A stretch of DNA of 64,000 bases, from NCBI GenBank assembly GCA_039519185.1, contig CM076848.1:188726628-188790627 (forward strand), given 5' to 3'. The notes beneath the pieces were generated by a model. It had not been told where the DNA came from. It saw only the letters and a program-made list of their open reading frames with translations, and ran no database searches. This document shows, piece by piece, positions 1 to 10,923 of this stretch. The stretch is from Astragalus membranaceus (taxonomy: Eukaryota; Streptophyta; Magnoliopsida; Fabales; Fabaceae). Both the position numbers and the translations under genes were made by a program. Position 1 is the first letter of the stretch. Every line of letters starts with the position of its first letter.

Positions 1-2
1 TT

Positions 3-3000
3 CCTTGTTATTCTCTTAGATACCTTAATTTGTCCAGAAATTCCATAACTTCTTCAAGTAGTCATTTTTTTGGGTCTTCTTCTTTTTCTTCTTTGCTTCA
101 ATTTGATGTTTCTAGAAACAGATTTTCTGATGTTGGTTTTGTTGAGTCTGTTATTGGAAATTTTGAGAGTTTGAATTTGGTTAATTTTTCTGATAACAAA
201 ATCATGGGTCAACTCAATGAGTCAATTGTTGTTGCTTCTAGAAATTTGAGTGTTTTTGATTTGTCTCATAATTTGTTGTCTGGGAAATTACCTAGTGGTG
301 TTGTTTTTGATGCTGTTGAGGTTTTGGATTTATCAAGTAACAATTTTTCAAGTGGGTTTTCTGAGATTGATTTTGGTGAATGCAAGAGGCTTGTTTGGTT
401 GAGTTTCTCTCACAATGTGATTTCTAGTAATCACTTTTTTCCAATGAGTTTGAGAAATTGTCAAAAGTTGGAAACTTTAGATCTTTCTCATAACAATTTC
501 AACATGAAGATGAAGATTCTTGGGGTTGTTCTTGGTGGGCTGAAAAATTTGAAGGAACTTTATTTAGGGAATAATGGATTTTATGGTGAAATATCTAAGG
601 AGCTTTCAAGGGTTTGTGGGACATTGGAAATTCTTGATCTTTCTGAGAATAAGCTATTTGGTGAATTGCCTTTGGAATTTGGAAAATGTTCTTCTTTGAA
701 GACTCTAAATCTTGCTAAGAATTATCTATCTGGAAACTTCCTTGACAATGTTGTTAGCAACCTTGTTAATCTTAGGTTTCTCTATGTGTCATTCAATAAC
801 ATAACAGGAAATGTTCCTTTGTCGCTTCTTTCAAATTGTACACAGCTTCAAGTTCTTGACCTCAGTTCCAATGCTTTCGCCGGTAATATCCCTTTGAGGT
901 TTTGTTCACCGTCTTCTTCTTTGGAGAAGCTGTTTCTCGCTGACAACTATCTTTCAGGCGCAGTGCCTGAGGATCTTGGTGAGTGTAAGAATTTGAAGAC
1001 AATTGATTTTAGCTTCAACAATTTGAGCGGCTCGATACCATTGGATATTTGGAAGTTGCCTAATCTCATTGACTTGATTATGTGGGCAAATAGTCTCTCT
1101 GGAGAGATTCCTGAAGGAATTTGTGTCGATGGAGGGAATCTCGAGACGTTGATTCTTAATAACAATTTCATTTCTGGTTCAATTCCTAAGTCAATTTCAA
1201 ATTGTACCAACATGGTTTGGGTTTCTTTGGCTAGTAATCACATTACTGGTTCAATTCCTGCTGGTATTGGGAATCTGAATTCACTTGCTATTCTTCAATT
1301 AGGTAACAATTCACTCACTGGTAAAATCCCTCATGAGATTGGAATGTGTAAAAGTCTTATTTGGTTGGATTTGACGAGCAATAATCTCACCGGTACTATA
1401 CCGTCCGAGCTAGCCAATCAAGCCGGGTTAGTTCTTCCGGGAAGTGTTTCAGGGAAGCAATTTGCATTTATCAGAAATGAAGGTGGAACTAGTTGTAGAG
1501 GAGCTGGAGGACTAGTCGAGTTCGAAGATATAAGGGTAGAGAGACTCGAAGGTTTTCCTATGGTTCATTCGTGTCCGTTAACACGAATTTATTCTGGTTT
1601 GACAGTTTATACCTTCACCTCTAATGGTAGCATGATATACCTTGATCTCTCCTACAATCTCTTGTCGGGTAATATTCCTGAGAATCTCGGTGCGATGGCG
1701 TATTTGCAGGTCTTGAATCTCGGACACAATAAGCTCATCGGAAAGATTCCAAATAGTTTTGGTGGTTTAAAAGCTATAGGAGTTCTTGATCTCTCTCATA
1801 ATAACCTTGAAGGCTATATTCCTGGTTCTTTACAATCTCTATCTTTTCTCAGTGATCTTGATGTATCTAATAACAATCTTACAGGTTCAATTCCTTCTGG
1901 AGGTCAACTAACGACTTTTCCTCCATCGAGATACGAAAACAACTCGAACCTTTGTGGAGTTCCCTTGCCACCATGTGGTAGTTCAAATTCAAATCACTCA
2001 GCAGCTTTTCATACTTGGAAAAAGAAGCAACCTATTGCAGCATTAGTTGTAATGAGCCTCCTTTTCTTCCTCTTGTTTGTTCTTGTGCTTGCATTATCTT
2101 TATACCGCGTGAGGAATATTCGGAAGAAGGAGGAACGGAGAGAAAAATATATAGAAAGTCTTCCAACTTCAGGTAGTAGTAGTTGGAAACTTTCAACCTT
2201 TCCTGAGCCTCTAAGCATCAATGTTGCCACCTTTGAGAAACCTCTACGAAAGCTGACATTTGCACATCTTCTCGAGGCTACTAACGGTTTCAGTGCTGAA
2301 AGTTTGATAGGGTCAGGAGGTTTTGGTGAAGTCTATAAGGCTAAGCTGAAAGATGGTTCTGTTGTTGCTATCAAGAAACTCATCCATGTCACAGGCCAGG
2401 GGGATCGAGAGTTCATGGCGGAAATGGAAACTATAGGGAAAATTAAACATAGGAATTTGGTTCCATTGCTTGGTTACTGTAAAGTTGGAGAAGAGAGGCT
2501 TCTTGTTTATGAGTACATGAAATGGGGAAGTTTGGAGATGGTTCTACACGAACGGGTCAAGGACGAAGAAGGAAGAGGGGGAGATTCAAAGCTTGCTTGG
2601 GAAGCAAGAAAGAAGATAGCTATCGGATCAGCAAGAGGACTTGCATTTCTTCACCATAGTTGCATACCTCATATTATACATAGAGATATGAAGTCGAGCA
2701 ATATTCTTCTTGATGAAAATTTTGAGGCTAGAGTTTCAGATTTTGGAATGGCGAGATTGGTTAACGCTCTCGACACTCATCTAACCGTCAGCACACTAGC
2801 AGGAACACCGGGTTATGTACCTCCGGAATACTATCAGAGTTTCAGGTGCACGGCGAAAGGTGACGTCTATAGCTATGGTGTGATATTGCTGGAGCTATTA
2901 TCAGGGAAGAGACCGATTGACTCCGCCGAGTTTGGTGATGATAACAATCTTGTTGGATGGTCTAAGAAGCTTTATAGAGAGAGAAGAATTAGTGAAATAC

Positions 3001-3206
3001 TTGATCCTGACTTAATTTTGCAAACATCAAGTGAAAATGAGCTGTGTCAATATTTGAGAATCGCTTTTGAATGCTTAGAAGAAAGACCATATCGACGTCC
3101 GACAATGATACAAGTGATGGCAATGTTTAAAGAGCTTCAGGTAGACAAAGATAATGATATCCTTGATGGTTTCTCTATGAAAGACAGTGTTATTGATGAA
3201 GCTTGA
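3..3206 (+). CDS. BRL1: BRI1-like brassinosteroid receptor kinase (BRL1/BRL3 type), 5' partial
   Basis: This is a plasma-membrane leucine-rich-repeat receptor kinase of the brassinosteroid receptor family. The reading frame is open to base 3 and already in LRR sequence, so the signal peptide and first repeats lie outside the window; the TTG at 30 is not the start. Counting residues from base 30, LRRs of the LDLSxNxLSGxIP type run to about 640. They are interrupted at about 461-531 by a roughly 70-residue island, the hormone-binding feature of BRI1/BRL receptors. A membrane segment lies at about 668-694. The kinase has the glycine loop GSGGFGEVYKAKL at 761, HRDMKSSN at 884 (RD type) and DFG at 904, and the frame stops at 3204-3206. 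It is intronless, as BRL genes usually are. All visible catalytic residues are present. BRL1 versus BRL3 cannot be decided without a tree. Confidence 0.93.
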   Translation, partial: PCYSLRYLNLSRNSITSSSSHFFGSSSFSSLLQFDVSRNRFSDVGFVESVIGNFESLNLVNFSDNKIMGQLNESIVVASRNLSVFDLSHNLLSGKLPSGVVFDAVEVLDLSSNNFSSGFSEIDFGECKRLVWLSFSHNVISSNHFFPMSLRNCQKLETLDLSHNNFNMKMKILGVVLGGLKNLKELYLGNNGFYGEISKELSRVCGTLEILDLSENKLFGELPLEFGKCSSLKTLNLAKNYLSGNFLDNVVSNLVNLRFLYVSFNNITGNVPLSLLSNCTQLQVLDLSSNAFAGNIPLRFCSPSSSLEKLFLADNYLSGAVPEDLGECKNLKTIDFSFNNLSGSIPLDIWKLPNLIDLIMWANSLSGEIPEGICVDGGNLETLILNNNFISGSIPKSISNCTNMVWVSLASNHITGSIPAGIGNLNSLAILQLGNNSLTGKIPHEIGMCKSLIWLDLTSNNLTGTIPSELANQAGLVLPGSVSGKQFAFIRNEGGTSCRGAGGLVEFEDIRVERLEGFPMVHSCPLTRIYSGLTVYTFTSNGSMIYLDLSYNLLSGNIPENLGAMAYLQVLNLGHNKLIGKIPNSFGGLKAIGVLDLSHNNLEGYIPGSLQSLSFLSDLDVSNNNLTGSIPSGGQLTTFPPSRYENNSNLCGVPLPPCGSSNSNHSAAFHTWKKKQPIAALVVMSLLFFLLFVLVLALSLYRVRNIRKKEERREKYIESLPTSGSSSWKLSTFPEPLSINVATFEKPLRKLTFAHLLEATNGFSAESLIGSGGFGEVYKAKLKDGSVVAIKKLIHVTGQGDREFMAEMETIGKIKHRNLVPLLGYCKVGEERLLVYEYMKWGSLEMVLHERVKDEEGRGGDSKLAWEARKKIAIGSARGLAFLHHSCIPHIIHRDMKSSNILLDENFEARVSDFGMARLVNALDTHLTVSTLAGTPGYVPPEYYQSFRCTAKGDVYSYGVILLELLSGKRPIDSAEFGDDNNLVGWSKKLYRERRISEILDPDLILQTSSENELCQYLRIAFECLEERPYRRPTMIQVMAMFKELQVDKDNDILDGFSMKDSVIDEA

Positions 3207-3600
3207 GAAAAAAGGGTACTTTCACATTTTTCTTGTTGTATATAGATAGAATTCAGTTACTTAAAATTGGTAGACATTTTTTTTTAGCTAATGAACTTTG
3301 GTTACTTCATAGACAACCTTAGTTTTGTTGATGTCTTCAATGTTTTGTTTTCTATTTCAATTGGATTATATGTTACTATCACAGTTTTGCTCACTTTTGA
3401 TTCATTCATATATTGCAACTGCTAACTTTTATTGTTTATAGAAAGCTATAATCTGTTGTAAATATAAAGGAAGTCTACTGTGATTTGCCATTTTTTTCCT
3501 TCTATTGTTCTATCATCTGATTAGCAGGTTATGGAAACTTTAGGATATCCTGAAAGAATTTCATGATTGTTTGTGCCATTTCTTATGGATACCTTTGCAT
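3207..3600. other. 3' UTR and flanking AT-rich sequence
   Basis: T-rich sequence follows the receptor-kinase stop codon and probably includes its 3' UTR. No further gene or repeat structure was recognised. Confidence 0.5.
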
Positions 3601-3951
3601 TTAGTCCTGACATATACAATATATCAACTTAGTCTCCGACTTTAGTAAAAATGTTTCAATTTAGTCCCTTTTTTGCAAAATAGAGAGACTAAATTGATAT
3701 AATGGCGAGACGGAATTGAAACACTTTTGCAAATATCAGAGACTAAGTTGATATATTGTAAATGTCAGGGACTAAATTGATATAATGGCGAAACTAAATA
3801 AAAACACTTTTGCAAATATCAGGGACTAATTAAGTTGATATATTAATATCAGAGACTAAATTGATATAATGGCGGGACTAAATTGAAACACTTTTGCAAA
3901 TATCAGAGATTAAGTTGATATATCGTAAATGTAATGTCAGGGACTAGATTG
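3601..3951. repeat. Non-autonomous TIR-type repeat with internal near-tandem units
   Basis: The left end (from 3603, agtcctgacatatacaa) is the reverse complement of the right end (about 3905-3951, with gtcagggact), giving imperfect terminal inverted repeats of about 45 bp. In between, a unit carrying gactaaattgatataatgg and cacttttgcaaatatcag recurs three times. There is no coding capacity, and no clean target-site duplication was found. The superfamily is unassigned. Confidence 0.55.
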
Positions 3952-4047
3952 AGAAATTTTGTGAAATTTTAGAGACCAAATTGGCTAGTAACTCAAATTC
4001 AAAGTACCCGTTTATTTAATTTTTTATTTGTATCTAAATTGAAAGTA

Positions 4048-4051
<4 letters not shown>

Positions 4052-4116
<65 letters not shown>
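4052..4116. repeat. (AT)n microsatellite
   Basis: About 65 bp of uninterrupted AT dinucleotide, followed by a short degenerate taaatataaatat tail. Confidence 0.97.
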
Positions 4117-4121
<5 letters not shown>

Positions 4122-4467
4122 TAAATATATATAAACATTTGTTAATGAAGTAGTGGAAAGTTGTGGTTTGTGACTAAAAGTGAACCTGTAAAGTATCATA
4201 ACACTTCAACATTCATTAAGGGAGTTATAGCTATGACCTTTCAGTACAATGGTGGGTTGAAGGATTTCTACAAGTTTAAGCCAAATTTTGTTGGATATTT
4301 AATTATTTATGTTTTTCTTTTATTAAGGGGAACTGCTTTGGTCTCAATGCTATGATCAATGTTCTATAACATAAAATGTAATTACGTTGGTGTCTTGGTA
4401 CGCACATCAACACACTCATTATCGCTTTCAGACTTCTAAGTAACTATATTTAAATTGTATCTCTAAA

Positions 4468-4674
4468 TCAACACAGTTGCCCGGTGACTTAATCTACTCT
4501 AGGAACATGAGGTCGACTCGAGACTCTCAAGTTCAATTCCAACAGTGGACAAACTCAGTGTTGGCCAGTGCGAAATTTGATTCTAAGTACGAGTAGAGAT
4601 TAGTCATTCGTTGAAAGCATTGAGATACTCCGTGAATACTGGATAGCCCCAGCAATCGTCCGAACAAAAAAAGA
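4468..4674 (+). mobile_element. Diverged tRNA-derived SINE remnant
   Basis: A pol III B-box-like motif (agttcaattcc, near 4528) is followed by a tRNA-unrelated body and an A-rich tail (aacaaaaaaaga) ending near 4674. The 10-bp tatctctaaa occurs on both sides (4458-4467 and 4675-4684), as expected of a target-site duplication. The A box is weak. The order B box, body ending in gattagtc..ctccgtg, A-rich tail is shared with the clearer SINE at 36532. Confidence 0.5.
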
Positions 4675-4910
4675 TATCTCTAAAGTCGGTTGAATTTGAA
4701 GTGTGGACCAAATACATATTGATGCATTGTTGGATCTAGTGTAAATGGTGGTTGATTTATTGCTATGTATAAAAAGGTGCGTTCTAAGGTGGAAGTATCT
4801 CATGTAATCTATGGTGGATTGATACTTACATCATCCAAAACTCCAACAACAATTGAGGTCGCTTTTTGTATGTAGATGGTCACGCGTTTCTTGTTATACT
4901 CAAATTAACA
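4675..4910. other. Unassigned intergenic sequence
   Basis: No gene, terminal repeat or LTR was recognised between the SINE remnant and the LINE target duplication. Confidence 0.4.
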
Positions 4911-5010
4911 CAATAAGATTACCATATTTTTTTTAGATAAGCAATGATTCATTGAAAGGGAGCACAAGGGGTGCCCACCCAATACAATGGAAAGGGGGAG
5001 GGCTTCTTCA

Positions 5011-6361
5011 TGTTGAGTTTGGTTTAATCCAAACTGATCAACAACCTAGGCTTTGTAGACTGCCCTATAAAACAATCAGAGAGCAGTCTACACCAGAAGT
5101 TTTAATAAGCAAAAAAAATAAACTCTCAACAGCTTTATAAAAACAGTTTGGTTTTACAAAAATATTAGTTGAAAGTTTGTTAAAGTTTGTTACAACTGAA
5201 AACCTGGTGGTTTATTCAGTTGGAAGTTTGTTAACTCTACCTAACAATCTCCCAACTGACATGTCCACTATGTGCCTAAAAGTGTATATATAACACTTAG
5301 TAGTTTACAGTTTATGTACAGTTTTTTACAATTCAAAGTGTGAATAAAAAAATAAGTCTTTACATTTTTGTTTTCTTCTCCCCTTCTCTGTGTGTGTGCC
5401 TTTCTTCTTTCTGCTATCTGCATTCCCTTTCTGAGTGTGTGAGTTCTGGTCCTCTTGACAAGTGGTTGAGAAACACCTCGCAACAAGAAAGAAAAGTGAG
5501 TGACTGATTTCAGTGAGTGATTTCAGTGACTGAAATACAAAAAAGAAAAGAAAGTTTACAGAAAAGGTGAAGAGAAAGGTTACCTTGTGATCTCAGGTGG
5601 AGATCCTCTGAGTTGATGCTGAGCCTGTTTCTTGAAGGAACACAGGTACAGTTTCATACAGCAGCAAAACAAAACACTGATTAGGGTTTTTGAGTCACCA
5701 CAAGCAAAAAAACAGGTAAACTGAGAAAGCAAGGGAACAACAGTCTAAAATACCTTGTGATTGTCATCGTAGTGGACTCCGTAGCAAAACCTAGCCAAGA
5801 AACAGCAAGAAAGATCAAGTCAGTGACAGAAGCTTTCTAGGGTTTCAAGAACAGTCAACATAAAGAAAGAATTTGAAGAAAATACCAAGGGATTTACCTT
5901 CGTGGTAGTGTCCGCTGCAAAACCTCAAAGGAAGAAAGCCATTGAAGCACCTTCAGAAAAAGGGTTTCTGGAGAAGAGCTTCAATCCGTCAACAAGAAGA
6001 GGGGTTTGTTTGCGCAGGTGATCAGCTACAACTTTTGTGAAGGACTGAAGCAAGTTTGCTTCAGAACTGAGCAAGATCTGCAGAGGAGGTGAGGTTGAAG
6101 ACGAAGTAGCTAGGGTTACAGAGGATTCAAGAAACCAGAGGAGAGTCTTGGAACAGTGCCAGCATTTCTGAGAAATAAGCCTTTATAGTGATCCACTGGT
6201 TGACCCGTATCCAGGCTGAGACCCGCGTGTTGCTACAGTGAGCAACCCGCTGGGTTCCGTAAAAACCATTTCAGTAAATTGGGCTCTTCTACTCTTTGCA
6301 CCCCCTGTTTTTCTTATACACCCTGCAAGAAATTTAAAAAAAAAATTAGTACAATTTAACA
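5011..6361 (+). repeat. copia-1 5' LTR
   Basis: 1351 bp starting tgttgagttt and ending aatttaaca. It matches 10924-12274 along its full length apart from one base seen at 5504. A TATA-like tract lies at 5285-5293. Confidence 0.95.
5285..5293 (+). promoter_or_regulatory. Probable TATA box of the copia-1 LTR
   Basis: tatatataa lies about 275 bp into the 5' LTR, a plausible U3/R boundary position. It is repeated at 11198-11206 in the 3' LTR. Assigned by motif and position only. Confidence 0.4.
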
Positions 6362-6376
6362 TGGTATCATTGAGCT
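6362..6376 (+). other. copia-1 primer-binding site
   Basis: tggtatcattgagct begins immediately after the LTR and resembles the complement of the initiator tRNA-Met 3' end (tggtatcagagc) with an added base. Confidence 0.75.
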
Positions 6377-6519
6377 AGATTCAATCAGGGCCTGTCTTTC
6401 TTTAAACTCTTTAATTTCTGTTGACTTTCTTTAAAGTTTTGTTTTTACACACACACAGTAACTGTGTGTGCTGTGCTACTAACTGTGTGTTGAGATTTGT
6501 GATTAACAGGATAAAGAAA

Positions 6520-9500
6520 ATGTCTAAAGACATGCAAACACATCCTAGCTTTGGGGCTCAGATTCCTATTCTAAATGGGAAGAATTGGGACAGATGGTGC
6601 CACCAGATGAAAGCAGTTTTTGGCTGCCAGGGTGTGCTGGGAATTGTCAGGACTGGTGTGACACCAGTGACAGGACCTGCTACTGCAGAGGAGACTGCAA
6701 AGCATGAAGAAGAAATCCAGAAAGATTGGAAAGCATTACATCTAATCCATATAGGATTAGATGACAGTAATTTTGATAGAATTAGGGGAATAGAGAGTGC
6801 CAAGGGTGCTTGGGACACTCTGGATGCCTACTATAATGGGGCAACTGAGGCAAAAAAGGAAAAATTGCAAGCCCTTAGAGCCCAATATGAAGCTCTTAAG
6901 ATGAAGAGTGATGAGGACATTGTCTCATATTGTGGCCGTGTGAAAAAGATTACTAATGCTATGAATCTAAATGGATATATCCTTACAGATGAAGAAATCT
7001 GTAGAAAAATCCTAAGATCTCTAACTAAACGGTTTTATGTCTGTGTTAACAGCCTAGAAGACACCATAGCTATAGAAGATCTAAAGGTGGAACAGCTTCA
7101 AAGCAGATTGGAGGCTAAGGAAATCAGATTGAACTTGATGAATAATGACAGTGATGATGACACAGCCTTCTTCATCAAAGGGAAGTCCAAGAAGAAAGGA
7201 GGTAAGGGCAATTCTAACAAAAACAACCAGCAAGGTAAAGGTAAGGGGTCTAAACCTAAATCTGGGAATTTTGTGGGAAAGGCTGAGAACTCTAAGTCTA
7301 GTGACAACTCTAAGAAAAAGGACAAATCTAATGTACAATGCTATAGATGTGACAAATATGGCCATTATGCTAATGAATGTCCAACTAAACCTAAGTCTAA
7401 ATCTAATGTGAATGAAGCTAACATAGCAAAACAAGATTCAGATTCAGATAATGAACATGTTGTGTTTTCTATGTTTTCTGAAGAAACAGAGTCAAGTAGT
7501 GATTCTGTCACTAATAAAGCTACTGAGATAGAGCCTAAGGAAGACTCTGTCATGACTAAAATTGATCTAAAACTTAGTGAAGACTGTGTTGTGCTTGTAG
7601 TTACTACTAGTGATGGAAAAACCATCACTGAAACCTGGTACTTAGATTCTGGTTGTTCTAATCACATGACAGGGAATAAAGGGTGGTTAGTCAATTTTGA
7701 TTCTAGTAAAAGAACTACTATAAGATGTGCCTCTAACAAATCAATAGTGTCTGAAGGGGTAGGGGACATTCAATTCACTAAGGAAAATGGTCAAGTTTTT
7801 ACTATAAAAGATGTGTTTTATGTGCCAGGAATCAGCTGCAATCTCATTAGCTTAGGACAACTTGTTGAAAAAGGTTTTTCAGTTTTAATGAAAGGTTTAA
7901 AATTAAAATTGTTTGATGCTAATGAAAAGCTGATTCTGACCACACCCCTTGCTTCCAACAGAACCTTCAAAACCAGCATAAGTGTAACTGAGACTGAGTG
8001 TCTCAGTGCCACTGCTGATGCTGAAGGTATACTGTGGCACAGGAGGTATGGGCATCTAAACACTAAAAGCTTAAGTGACCTAAGTACTAAAGGGCTAGTA
8101 ACTGGTCTACCTAAGCTAGGTCTCAGTAAAGAAGCATGTACTAGTTGTTTAAGGGGTAAACAGCCTAGGAAGAGTTTTAAAACTGAGATGAGGTATAATT
8201 CTAAAGACCTACTGCATGTTGTTTATTCTGACCTATGTGGACCTTTTGAAACACCCTCTATGGGGGGCAATAAGTATTTCATGACTGTGGTGGATGAGTT
8301 TTCCAGGAAGATATGGTTATACTTACTGAAAACTAAAGGAGAAGCCTTTAGTGTGTTTAAAAGGTTTAAGACAATGGCTGAAACACAATGTGGCAGAAAG
8401 GTAAAGATACTGAGAACTGATGGTGGGGGTGAGTACACCTCAAAGGAATTTGAGGAGTACTGCACTGCTCATGGTGTTGTGCATGAGGTGACATCACCTT
8501 ATACCCCTCAGCATAATGGTATGGCTGAGAGGAGGAATAGAACAATCCTGGACATGGCCAGGAGTATGATTAAGGCTAAGGGGCTACCTAATTGGTTGTG
8601 GGCAGAGGCAGTGACTACCTCTGTTTACATACTAAACAGGTGTCCTACTAAAGGCCTAAGTGGTAAAGTTCCTGAGTATGTTTGGAGTGGTGATACTCCA
8701 AATGTTTCTCACCTAAGGGTATTTGGTTCAATTGTGTATGGCCATGTACCTGATGGCAAAAGGACTAAGTTGGAGGACAAGGGCAAGCCTCTAATCTTGG
8801 TAGGGTACCATCCTACTGGGGCTTATAGGTTGCTTAATCCCTCTAACAACAAAATTGAAATTTCTAGAGATGTGGTAATTCTAGAAGATAAACAGTGGTG
8901 CTGGAATTCTGTTGAACAGAGTGGTTCAACAGAAAACTGTGTTGTAAATGATGAAATTCCTACAGAAACTACACCTATGGGTGATGCTTCTGAGGAAGAT
9001 GAACCTATGGACAATGAGACAGTGCCAAATTCTCCAGTAAGGGAGGATGACAGTTCTGGGAGTGATGCAGAACCTACTGTACCTAATGTGGAAGAAATTC
9101 CTAGGGGTCATAGGCAAAGGCAGCCTCCTAGAAACTTAGCAGACTATGAAATGTTTAATGATGATGAGGTGGATGAGACTGGTAACCTTATCCACCAGGC
9201 TATGCTAGTTGATGTAGAGCCAGTAGACTTTAGAGAGGCTCTAAAGGATCCTAATTGGAAAAAGGCAATGGTGGAAGAGTTAAATTCTATAAACAAGAAT
9301 GAAACTTGGACACTGTGTGCCTTACCTAAGGATAAAAAGGCAATTTCTGTAAAATGGGTTTTTAAGCTTAAATTGGATCCAAATGGCAACATTGTCAAGC
9401 ATAAGGCTAGACTTGTTGCCAGGGGGTTCCAACAAAAGGCTGGTATAGACTTTGAGGAGGTTTTCTCACCTGTGGCCAGGCATGAGACCATTAGGATGGT

Positions 9501-10758
9501 TACAGCCTTGGCTTGCAGTAGGGGATGGGATTTGCATCATTTAGATGTCAAATCAGCATTTCTGAATGGTCCTCTAGAAGAGCTTGTGTTTATTTCTCAA
9601 CCCCCTGGTTTTGAAGTAAAGGGCAAGGAGGACTTGGTGTGTAAACTCCACAAAGCTCTATATGGTTTAAAACAGGCCCCTAGGGCCTGGAATAAACGGA
9701 TTGACACATTTTTTGTAAACAATGGTTTCAAAAAATGCACCACTGAGTTTGGTGTTTATGTCAAAGGTACCCTAAATTCAGATATGTTACTAATTTGTTT
9801 GTATGTTGATGACCTATTGGTAACAGGTAATAAAGCTGCAGAGATTGAGAAGTTCAAGTTAGCTATGGAGGCAGAATTTGAAATGACTAACTTGGGGCAG
9901 CTGACTTATTTTTTGGGCCTAGAATTCCTATGGAAACCTGAGGGAATTGTTCTACATCAGAAAAAATATGCTAAGGGGATTCTGACCAGATTCAACATGG
10001 ATGAATGCAACACTGCACTCAATCCAGCTGAAGGAATCCTAGCTAAAAAGGAAGGTGAAAAAGGAAACAAGGTGGATCCTACTCTATATAGACAGATTAT
10101 TGGTTCTTTGAGATATCTGTGCCATACAAGGCCTGATATTCTCTATGCCACTGGTATGGTAAGCAGGTTCATGAATGAACCCCTTCAAATTCATCTAAAT
10201 GCAGCTAAACGTATACTGAGGTATATACAAGGCACTACAAGTTTTGGAGTGTTTTTTCCTAAGAAAGGTTCTAAAGGATATGAGCTTATTGGATATTCTG
10301 ATTCTGACTGGTGTGGTGACCAGCTAGACAGAAGAAGCACTTCTGGCTATCTTTTCAAGTTTCAAGGGGCCCCAATATGTTGGAGTTCCAAAAAGCAAAG
10401 CATTGTTGCTTTGTCTACATGTGAGGCTGAGTATGTGGCAGCATGTAGTGCTGCCACTCAATGTGCTTGGTTGGAAACCTTACTTGGTGAGCTTGGGGTT
10501 ACACTAACTCAAGTTCCTAAGCTACTGGTGGACAACAAGTCTGCCCTAAATTTGGCTAAAAATCCTATTGGTCATGGGCGCACAAAGCACATAGAGACCA
10601 GGTTTCACTACCTAAGGTCTCAAGTATCTAATGGAAAGCTAAGCCTAGACTATTGCCCTACTAAGGAGCAATTGGCTGACATATTTACTAAGCCACTTAA
10701 AGGTGAGCAGTTTTCTAAACTTAGGAGAGATCTAGGAATAATTGCTTTTAAACTTTAA
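6520..10758 (+). CDS. copia-1 gag-pol polyprotein (intact, 1412 aa)
   Basis: A single frame encodes all enzymes needed for retrotransposition. I take the ATG at 6520 (MSKDMQTHPSFG), because the frame upstream lacks an ATG and is leader sequence. A UBN2-type gag is followed by a CCHC zinc knuckle at about 274 (CYRCDKYGHYANEC) and the protease DSG at 376. Next come a gag-pre-integrase HxxxH motif and the integrase core D571, D634, E670 (DD35E spacing). The RT has YVDD at 1095-1098, and the RNase H has SDSDW, CEAEY and the closing HIETRFHYLR. Integrase before RT defines copia. No stop or frameshift was found. TNT1/RE1-like; the finer lineage is not assigned. Confidence 0.96.
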   Translation: MSKDMQTHPSFGAQIPILNGKNWDRWCHQMKAVFGCQGVLGIVRTGVTPVTGPATAEETAKHEEEIQKDWKALHLIHIGLDDSNFDRIRGIESAKGAWDTLDAYYNGATEAKKEKLQALRAQYEALKMKSDEDIVSYCGRVKKITNAMNLNGYILTDEEICRKILRSLTKRFYVCVNSLEDTIAIEDLKVEQLQSRLEAKEIRLNLMNNDSDDDTAFFIKGKSKKKGGKGNSNKNNQQGKGKGSKPKSGNFVGKAENSKSSDNSKKKDKSNVQCYRCDKYGHYANECPTKPKSKSNVNEANIAKQDSDSDNEHVVFSMFSEETESSSDSVTNKATEIEPKEDSVMTKIDLKLSEDCVVLVVTTSDGKTITETWYLDSGCSNHMTGNKGWLVNFDSSKRTTIRCASNKSIVSEGVGDIQFTKENGQVFTIKDVFYVPGISCNLISLGQLVEKGFSVLMKGLKLKLFDANEKLILTTPLASNRTFKTSISVTETECLSATADAEGILWHRRYGHLNTKSLSDLSTKGLVTGLPKLGLSKEACTSCLRGKQPRKSFKTEMRYNSKDLLHVVYSDLCGPFETPSMGGNKYFMTVVDEFSRKIWLYLLKTKGEAFSVFKRFKTMAETQCGRKVKILRTDGGGEYTSKEFEEYCTAHGVVHEVTSPYTPQHNGMAERRNRTILDMARSMIKAKGLPNWLWAEAVTTSVYILNRCPTKGLSGKVPEYVWSGDTPNVSHLRVFGSIVYGHVPDGKRTKLEDKGKPLILVGYHPTGAYRLLNPSNNKIEISRDVVILEDKQWCWNSVEQSGSTENCVVNDEIPTETTPMGDASEEDEPMDNETVPNSPVREDDSSGSDAEPTVPNVEEIPRGHRQRQPPRNLADYEMFNDDEVDETGNLIHQAMLVDVEPVDFREALKDPNWKKAMVEELNSINKNETWTLCALPKDKKAISVKWVFKLKLDPNGNIVKHKARLVARGFQQKAGIDFEEVFSPVARHETIRMVTALACSRGWDLHHLDVKSAFLNGPLEELVFISQPPGFEVKGKEDLVCKLHKALYGLKQAPRAWNKRIDTFFVNNGFKKCTTEFGVYVKGTLNSDMLLICLYVDDLLVTGNKAAEIEKFKLAMEAEFEMTNLGQLTYFLGLEFLWKPEGIVLHQKKYAKGILTRFNMDECNTALNPAEGILAKKEGEKGNKVDPTLYRQIIGSLRYLCHTRPDILYATGMVSRFMNEPLQIHLNAAKRILRYIQGTTSFGVFFPKKGSKGYELIGYSDSDWCGDQLDRRSTSGYLFKFQGAPICWSSKKQSIVALSTCEAEYVAACSAATQCAWLETLLGELGVTLTQVPKLLVDNKSALNLAKNPIGHGRTKHIETRFHYLRSQVSNGKLSLDYCPTKEQLADIFTKPLKGEQFSKLRRDLGIIAFKL

Positions 10759-10913
10759 AGGCAATGTTTTAAATGTTAGGCTCAGAGGCATGTTCTGAGT
10801 GTTTTGGTTCTAAGGCTATTTCACAGGGGCCTGTCCTGTTTAGGTCTCTCTCCTAGTTTAGGTCTTGTAATGGTTTCTATCTTGTACTCACCTATGTTTG
10901 TAACAGTTTGGCT

Positions 10914-10923
10914 TAAGGGAGGA
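10914..10923 (+). other. copia-1 polypurine tract
   Basis: The purine run taagggagga directly abuts the 3' LTR start at 10924 and would prime plus-strand DNA synthesis. Confidence 0.8.

Noticed and set aside
5268..5486. 72-codon minus-strand frame in the copia-1 LTR, repeated at 11181-11399
   Set aside because: It is present twice only because LTRs are duplicated; there is no recognisable protein and it is antisense to the LTR transcript.
6421..6519. Upstream extension of the copia-1 polyprotein
   Set aside because: No ATG before 6520 in this frame, and gag homology begins after MSKDM.
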